From Gemmatimonadota bacterium (GTDB taxonomy: Bacteria > Gemmatimonadota > Gemmatimonadetes > Gemmatimonadales > GWC2-71-9), in NCBI GenBank assembly GCA_022563595.1, contig JADFNB010000017.1, forward strand, positions 1 through 64,000: a stretch of DNA of 64,000 nt, read 5' to 3'. The position numbers were made by a program, and so were the translations under genes. Each line of letters opens with the position of its first letter. Positions within the stretch are counted from its first letter, which is position 1. Shown here piece by piece: positions 59,339 through 64,000 of this stretch. The notes below the pieces were generated by a model. The model saw nothing but the letters and a program-made list of their open reading frames with translations, was not told the DNA's origin and did no database searches.

Positions 59339-60151
59339 ATGGTGCGGGAAGCCCTGGTCGGGCGATACGACATCGAGCGGGAAATCGCACGAGGCGGAGC
59401 CGCGCGCGTGTTCTACGCGCGCGACATGGAGGGCAAACCGAAGGCGGTGAAAATCCTCCATCCGGAGCTGGCTGTCACCGTGACGGCAGACCGGTTCCTG
59501 CGCGAAGTGGAGCTGTTGCGCCGACTCGATCATCCGCAGATCGCCCGTGTCATCGACTCGGGCGAGCTTCACTGGTTCATCTACTACGTGATGGACTTCA
59601 TCGACGGGCCCAATATTCGCGGGCATCTGGACCGAGTGCGTCGCGCGTCGGTGAGCGATACTCAACGCATTGCCGATGACATGCTGAGAGCGTTGGGTTA
59701 CGCCCACGAAAACAACATCGTGCACCGGGACGTGAAGCCGGAGAACGTGATCCTCAGCGAGCGCGGCGCGGTCTTGCTCGACTTCGGAATCGCCAAAGCG
59801 ATCGCCGCTGCGGGAACCACGAAGCTTACCCGCTCGGGGTTCACAGTGGGTACGTCGTCCTACATGAGCCCGGAACAGGTAGCCGGCGCCGATGACATCG
59901 ACCATCGCAGCGATCTCTACTCACTCGGCTGTGTCCTGTTCGAGTGCCTGGCCGGCCGCCCGCCCTTCGTGCACAAACGCGAGGAGACGGTTCTCCACAT
60001 GCAGCAAACCGAGCGCGCGCCGGACGTCAGGGATTTGCGGAAGGAGACGCCGGTCGGTCTGGCGAAAGCGCTCCAGCGGGCGCTGGAGAAGAACCGGGAG
60101 GACCGCTGGCCGTCGAGCGAGGCGATGCGCGCGGCCCTGCTGCACGCCTAG
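59339..60151 (+). CDS. Serine/threonine protein kinase, soluble
   Basis: 270 residues, essentially only the kinase domain: loop IARGGAARVFYARD, catalytic Lys in AVKILHP, NNIVHRDVKPENVIL, LLDFGIAKAI, VGTSSYMSPEQVAG, DHRSDLYSLGCVLFE. No transmembrane helix or sensor domain follows. The ATG is far from the upstream GGAGGT (59308-59313); an in-frame ATC at 59318 with that site 4 nt away would add seven residues (IRRELLP), so the start is uncertain. It is 47 bp after the M50/HlyD gene and probably regulates the cluster. Its stop shares CTAG with the convergent gene. Confidence 0.9.
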   Translation: MVREALVGRYDIEREIARGGAARVFYARDMEGKPKAVKILHPELAVTVTADRFLREVELLRRLDHPQIARVIDSGELHWFIYYVMDFIDGPNIRGHLDRVRRASVSDTQRIADDMLRALGYAHENNIVHRDVKPENVILSERGAVLLDFGIAKAIAAAGTTKLTRSGFTVGTSSYMSPEQVAGADDIDHRSDLYSLGCVLFECLAGRPPFVHKREETVLHMQQTERAPDVRDLRKETPVGLAKALQRALEKNREDRWPSSEAMRAALLHA

Positions 60152-60738
60152 GCTGGAGGCGGATCGGCGGACACCTCAGCGCCGTTGCGTTGGCGCCACC
60201 AGCGGATGCCGGTTGCCAGCAACACGAGCAGGATCACCACGCCGAGCGCGAGTGCGACCGCACGGTGAGTGCGATACAAGGCACCGAGTCCTGACCCAAA
60301 AACTGTGAACACGATGGCGCCAGGCAAGATGCCGACCGCGGTCGTCCAGAAAAACGTGCCGCGGCGGACGCGTGAGAGTCCGAGGCCCCAATTGAGCGCG
60401 GTGAAGGCGACGGCCGGAATGAGTCGCGCCGTGAGCAGTCCCGACCAGCCGGTGGCGTGGACCGCGCGATCAGCCCCGATGATCGCCTTGCGCGGGAGCA
60501 CGCGCTCGGCGATGGGCCGAGCGTAACGCCGGGCGATCTCGAAGCTGATCACCGCTCCGACGAATCCTCCGCTCCACGTCACGACCACGCCGACCACCGG
60601 GCCGAACACCATCCCATTGAGCATCGCCGGCACCTCGGCCGGAAACGGCAGGATCGCCACGACCACCGTGAATAGTGGCGCGAGAACGTAGATGAGCGGG
60701 CCGGAGGCCTCGACTAGACCGGCGATACCGTCGAGCAT
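60148..60738 (-). CDS. TVP38/TMEM64 (DedA-like) family membrane protein
   Basis: 196 residues with about five hydrophobic segments. VTT-domain features: PLFTVVVAILPFPAEVPAMLNGMVFGPVVGVVVTWSGGFVGAVISFEIARRYARP and RLIPAVAFTALNWGLGLSRVRRGTFFWTTAVGILPGAIVFTVFGSGLG. Family members are linked to lipid scrambling and undecaprenyl phosphate recycling. The stop codon overlaps the stop of the kinase gene in CTAG. The GTG/ATG start MLDGIAG is accepted. Confidence 0.87.
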   Translation of the reverse strand: MLDGIAGLVEASGPLIYVLAPLFTVVVAILPFPAEVPAMLNGMVFGPVVGVVVTWSGGFVGAVISFEIARRYARPIAERVLPRKAIIGADRAVHATGWSGLLTARLIPAVAFTALNWGLGLSRVRRGTFFWTTAVGILPGAIVFTVFGSGLGALYRTHRAVALALGVVILLVLLATGIRWWRQRNGAEVSADPPPA

Positions 60739-60789
60739 GATGTTCCACTACGGTACGCGGCACGCCGGGTTTCGCCAAGGAAAGAAAAA

Positions 60790-60810
60790 GGGACGGCTGC
60801 GGGCCGTCCC
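60790..60810 (-). terminator. Rho-independent terminator of the DUF5916 gene
   Basis: Stem GGGACGGC/GCCGTCCC with loop TGCGG (as read on plus), followed on the minus strand by CTTTTTCTTT. It lies 27 bp past the stop of the DUF5916 gene and matches the classic pattern for minus-strand transcription. Confidence 0.85.
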
Positions 60811-60836
60811 TCTAGTTCCACCGTCCGCTCGCCTGC

Positions 60837-63482
60837 TTACAACGAGAACCAGTAGTTCAGCTTGACCAGGAACGTGTTCTCACCAGGCTGCCGGAACAGG
60901 TCGCCCACGCCTTGGGCGAAGTCGAAGCGGCCGTTGTTCTCGAAGCCGGTCCGCCCGTGCTGCCACACCACGAAGAGTGCGGAGCCGGGCCGGTACTCCC
61001 AGCGGAGCACCGCGTTCGAGCGGAACGACAGGAACCGGAAATTTGGGTTGCCGATCTCGATGTCGGCCGTGCCGTCACGGTCGAGGTCGACCGAGACGTC
61101 CCCGTTGTCTACGATCAGCCGGTCGGCACCGAACGTGTCGAACCGGTCCTCGTACAGATCGGCGCGCGGGTCGGCGACCTGCTTGTACTCGTTGTACCTA
61201 CCCGCGGAGACGAACGGTTCGGCGTAGAGCTGCAACGACAGGTTGGGGGAAAACGTCAGGTTGCCGCGGAATCGTGTCACCACGGTCGTCCGTGAGATGT
61301 CGCCGAACAGGTATTGCGTACCTCCCAAGGCGTTCGCGGTCCCCAGGTACTGCCAGTCGTCGCGGTTGTAGGTCACCTCGGGCGAGAAGGTGAGATCGAG
61401 GTTACCGGCGGGCCGGAGCGTGATGTTCGCCCACACGCCGCCGCCACCGGTCTCCGCGGCCTGCTGCTTGAAGTACCAGCCACCCAACTCGAACTGGACT
61501 TTCTTGCGGCCGTCGCTGTTGAAACCGGCCCAGCCGCTGGTGCTCGGCGGACGGATGAACGCCGGGCCGCCGCGCAGTGCGTCCGTACCGAGACCACCGC
61601 GGTTGTGATTGATGCCCGCGAACCCGCCCCAGTAGTTCAGGAACGTCCAATTCATGTTGATATTGGCGCCCAGATTCGTCCGCTCCCACCCGTAGTTGTA
61701 GTTGGACCATTGGTTGAGATTGACGGAGAACCGGCGGAAGACCTTACCTGGCTGCACCCAACGGCGCTGGACCCACAGCGATTGGGAATTCCAGTCGGCG
61801 CTTCGCTGGAAGCCGACGTCGTTGACCTCGAAGCCCGGCGACCGCGTTGCGACGCCCGCCGAGAAGCGCCAGTTCCCGCCTCCCTGCTTCCCAAAGGACA
61901 TCCGGCCCGTGAAGCCGGACAGGCTGGTCCGCGTCGGGTCGAACGTCGTGTAGTCGTTGTCGGGCCGCTGGAAATACCGGGCCGAAGACAACTGGGCCAG
62001 CTCGATGGCCTGCTCGCTCCCGTTGATCCGGCTCGCCGCGGCAAAGCCGCTGAACGAGTAGGTGTTGCCGCGGAAACGGTGTTCCCAGCTTCCCGCCAGA
62101 GTGAACGCAGAGCTCCGGAGGAAGTCGAGGTTTCCTTCGTCAGGCAGATTGCGAATGGTGCCTGTACCGAAGAGCGAGAACACCGTCTGGCCACCGCGCA
62201 GATCGCGCTGCACGCGGCCTACGAGGTACGTGGTGCTCGGCTCGACGATGTCGCGGAACTCCTTGCCGGCCCCGTCGATGACGTCGGCCGACTCCTGGGC
62301 AGTCCGCGCGCCCAGCAGCCCGATGGTCCAGCCGCTCTGCGTTTTGCCGGACAGCTTGGCGGCGGCGAGAATCGTGGTGTTCTGGATCGACTGCGCGTAC
62401 CCATCCCGCGGATCGGCCCTGCCCTGCGGGCGCCGGCCGATGCGCCGCGTGTAGAACAGCGACTCCCCGCCGTCGAGCTCGAAGTTGAAGATGTCGATCC
62501 CCTCCATGAAGAAGGGTCGCCGCTCCGGGAAGAAGGTCTCGAAGGCCGACAGGTTCACCACGGCCGGATCCGCTTCGACCTGTCCGAAGTCCGGGTTGAT
62601 CGTGGCGGTCAGCGTGAGGTTCGAGGTGAGCCCATAGACGATGTCGGCGCCCATGGTGCCGACCCGGTCGCGTCCGGTCTGGAACGGGTTTCCCGCGGTC
62701 GCAGGGTTCACGTCCTGACGGGCCACGAAGTACGGCATGATCTCCAGCCGCCGCGGCGGAGAGATGCCCTCCAGCCCGACCAGGTCACCAAAACGAGATA
62801 CGATACCCGACTCGGTCTTCGGCATCAGGCGCCAATGCTGTTCTTCGTTTTTCCTGTTAATAATGCGGACGACCTGCAGGCCGAACCGGTTCGACTCGCT
62901 GGCCGTGAACCGCAACTGGCTGAACGGAATGCGGAACTCCGCGGTCCAGCCCTCGTCATCCCGGGTCACTGCCACGTCCCACACGGCGTCCCAGGTCCGG
63001 TCCTGGTTGTTGTCGTTGAAGAAATAGATGTCGCGCTTCACACCAGCCGGGTTCACGGCAAAGGAGAACGCCGTACGCCGGTCGAGGTACGAATCGATCC
63101 CGATCTGGATCCAGTCTGACTGGGAGAACTCATCGCGGCGAGTGAGTTGCGCGGTGATCTTGTCCGCCTCGGAGTCGTAGGCCCGAACGCCGAAGTAGAG
63201 AGCGGCGTCCGTATAGAGAATCCGGACCTCGGTGCGCTCGGTTGCCGGCTCGCCCTCGTTGGGGTCTCGCTGGATGAAATCCGTGATGGGTTGTGCCAGC
63301 GCCCAGGCGGCGTCATCCAGCCGGCCGTCGATTGACGGGGCTTGCGGCAACGCTCGGACGGCGACGGCTGCGCGCGGACCGGTCGGATCGAGGGCTAGAC
63401 TTTGTAGCTGAGCCGCGGCGTAGGACAGAGTTCCGGTGAGTAGTAAGGCCGCGGCGGCCCCGAGAATCGTGCGTACGACCAT
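60837..63482 (-). CDS. DUF5916 outer-membrane protein with N-terminal CBM9-like domain
   Basis: 881 residues from ATG at 63482 (MVVRTILGAA). The signal peptide ends near SYAAAQ. Residues ~30-230 are a carbohydrate-binding-module-9-like fold (PSIDGRLDDAAWALAQPITDFIQRDPNEGEPATERTEVRILYTDAALYFGVRAYD, EFSQSDWIQIGIDSYLDRRTAFSFAVNP). The rest is DUF5916 (GLEGISPPRRLEIMPYFVARQD, TINPDFGQVEADPAVVNLSAFETFFPERRPFFMEGIDIF) and a beta-rich barrel ending YWFSL with a terminal aromatic. It is an abundant outer-membrane protein type in Gemmatimonadota and Bacteroidota, function unknown. Confidence 0.92.
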   Translation of the reverse strand: MVVRTILGAAAALLLTGTLSYAAAQLQSLALDPTGPRAAVAVRALPQAPSIDGRLDDAAWALAQPITDFIQRDPNEGEPATERTEVRILYTDAALYFGVRAYDSEADKITAQLTRRDEFSQSDWIQIGIDSYLDRRTAFSFAVNPAGVKRDIYFFNDNNQDRTWDAVWDVAVTRDDEGWTAEFRIPFSQLRFTASESNRFGLQVVRIINRKNEEQHWRLMPKTESGIVSRFGDLVGLEGISPPRRLEIMPYFVARQDVNPATAGNPFQTGRDRVGTMGADIVYGLTSNLTLTATINPDFGQVEADPAVVNLSAFETFFPERRPFFMEGIDIFNFELDGGESLFYTRRIGRRPQGRADPRDGYAQSIQNTTILAAAKLSGKTQSGWTIGLLGARTAQESADVIDGAGKEFRDIVEPSTTYLVGRVQRDLRGGQTVFSLFGTGTIRNLPDEGNLDFLRSSAFTLAGSWEHRFRGNTYSFSGFAAASRINGSEQAIELAQLSSARYFQRPDNDYTTFDPTRTSLSGFTGRMSFGKQGGGNWRFSAGVATRSPGFEVNDVGFQRSADWNSQSLWVQRRWVQPGKVFRRFSVNLNQWSNYNYGWERTNLGANINMNWTFLNYWGGFAGINHNRGGLGTDALRGGPAFIRPPSTSGWAGFNSDGRKKVQFELGGWYFKQQAAETGGGGVWANITLRPAGNLDLTFSPEVTYNRDDWQYLGTANALGGTQYLFGDISRTTVVTRFRGNLTFSPNLSLQLYAEPFVSAGRYNEYKQVADPRADLYEDRFDTFGADRLIVDNGDVSVDLDRDGTADIEIGNPNFRFLSFRSNAVLRWEYRPGSALFVVWQHGRTGFENNGRFDFAQGVGDLFRQPGENTFLVKLNYWFSL

Positions 63483-63542
63483 CTTTATTCCGTCCTCGCT
63501 CGTTTGGGGCCGGCGGCCTTCCCATTGCCATACCATACGGCC

Positions 63543-63614
63543 GCCTCACCGTACGGGTTTCTATTTACCCAGTTAGACGCTCAGATGGTTCCAAGGGTTG
63601 CCACCGGTGCGCAC
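63543..63614. repeat. Direct repeat copy A (~72 bp)
   Basis: GCCTCACCGTACGGGTTTC... through ...GGTGCGCAC matches copy B at 63896-63967 with a few changes, including small insertions and deletions. The spacing is 353 bp. It covers the C-terminal coding part of a 23-residue ORF on the minus strand. Confidence 0.85.
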
Positions 63615-63644
63615 CCAGCTGCTAGGCGACCATGCGTGTTTCAC
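63573..63644 (-). CDS. Tiny Trp-rich ORF (23 residues), candidate leader peptide
   Basis: GTG at 63644 preceded by AAGGAGA 6 nt upstream, one of the best ribosome binding sites of the region. The peptide starts (V)KHAWSPSSWVRTGG and ends NPWNHLSV, with three Trp. It lies 90 bp upstream of the DUF5916 gene on the same strand. A second copy of its C-terminal coding part (ending WNHLSV) is in the edge repeat, but there one base is inserted and the matching reading frame shifts before WNHLSV. Either an expressed micropeptide or an upstream leader of the DUF5916 mRNA; function unknown. Confidence 0.4.
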   Translation of the reverse strand: MKHAWSPSSWVRTGGNPWNHLSV

Positions 63645-63895
63645 TTTGATTCTCCTTCTTAGGGGAGTTGAACGAACGTTTGGACGAAAAAGCGAAATCT
63701 GCCAAACTCCTTTCCGGCCCGCTGGGCCCGTCTGAACGGCACTACTGCGCCGTTGGTGATCGGACCGATCGACCGCACACGCCGGGATACCCCCCGGTCC
63801 GTCGGTGACCAGTGCCTTCCTCAAGTTTGCAACTGTTGTCCGCGATTGGGTTGGGAATGTGTGTGTGTTTTGTCAGGAAATTGTTAAGGGGGGAG
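63645..63895. other. Noncoding stretch between the two repeats
   Basis: No gene recognised. It contains the upstream region of the 23-residue ORF, an AT-richer segment (TTTGGACGAAAAAGCGAAATC) and a GT-rich run (tgtgtgtgtttt) near the right end. A promoter for the minus-strand DUF5916 transcript could be here. Confidence 0.4.
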
Positions 63896-63967
63896 GCCTC
63901 ACCGTACGGGTTTCGATTTTCCAGTTAGACGCTCAGATGGTTCCAGAGGGTTGCGACCGGCGCGCAC
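63896..63967. repeat. Direct repeat copy B (~72 bp)
   Basis: Starts GCCTCACCGTACGGGTTTCG and runs to CGGCGCGCAC. It repeats copy A, including the minus-strand WNHLSV-stop coding end, but with one extra base (CCCTCTGG versus CCCTTGG on the minus strand) that changes frame. It is cut close to the window edge, so further copies may follow. Confidence 0.85.
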
Positions 63968-64000
63968 ACGTGTGACGATGCTCGCGGGGGCGGTGTTTCC

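Noticed and set aside
61314-63119. 601-residue plus-strand open frame opposite the DUF5916 gene
   Set aside because: The minus strand codes for a well-recognised protein over this whole interval; the plus frame has low-complexity content and no ribosome binding site.
1-64000. CRISPR array or intact insertion sequence
   Set aside because: No regularly spaced repeats and no transposase were seen; the only repeats are the edge pair, the hairpin and a short tandem.

Overview
The window is high-GC, gene-dense bacterial DNA that reads like a member of the Gemmatimonadota or a close relative. The reasons are the mix of Ser/Thr kinases (one with a TolB-type beta-propeller), a tricorn-like S41 protease, DUF5117-type and M49-like zinc peptidases, a DUF5916 outer-membrane protein, many lipoproteins with clear lipoboxes and very short intergenic gaps. 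The phylum is an inference from gene content; no rRNA or tRNA gene was seen, nor a CRISPR array or an intact insertion sequence.

Layout. 1-22.8 kb is mostly housekeeping: a partial kinase-propeller, a LamG lipoprotein, a DmdA/GcvT-like demethylase, two ZIP transporters, glutamine synthetase, an M20 peptidase, a glycerophosphodiesterase, an ECF sigma/anti-sigma/LTXXQ operon with a divergent lipoprotein, class I aldolase, a second kinase, a CPXCG protein, a nicotinamidase, an aldo-keto reductase, a tricorn-like protease and a DNA polymerase IV. 22.8-41.5 kb is a metal (probably copper/silver) resistance island: tolC-cusB-cusA and a following YtkA lipoprotein/porin/cytochrome c group on the minus strand; decayed Spy-like and SHOCT genes; a sensor kinase and NtrC-type regulator; then an HMA protein, a DUF411 protein, a b6-like cytochrome b, small secreted and membrane proteins and a P1B ATPase on the plus strand. 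Four GGGGCA-type dyads and four sigma54-like -24/-12 elements are placed so that the NtrC-type regulator could control the island. 41.6-48.8 kb holds a degenerate chimeric remnant, a cardiolipin synthase, two zinc peptidases and an EamA transporter.

48.9-60.2 kb is the most unusual part. It starts with a large fusion of a PqqD-like domain, a radical SAM/SPASM-like enzyme and an ArsM-like methyltransferase. A minus-strand SARP-type regulator (BTAD plus ATPase) follows, then, divergent from it, two tandem paralogous 49-residue peptides sharing the motif ELSV(E/D)ELEERIAPR. After these come three overlapping genes for a GAF-GAF-membrane-HlyD protein, a lipoprotein adaptor and a PqqD-like/M50 protease/HlyD protein, and then a Ser/Thr kinase. 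I read this as a candidate ribosomal-peptide modification, processing and export locus with its own regulator; that reading is inference.

60.1-64 kb has a TVP38/DedA-like membrane protein, a large DUF5916 protein and, upstream of it, a tiny Trp-rich ORF inside a ~72-bp direct repeat present twice at the right edge.
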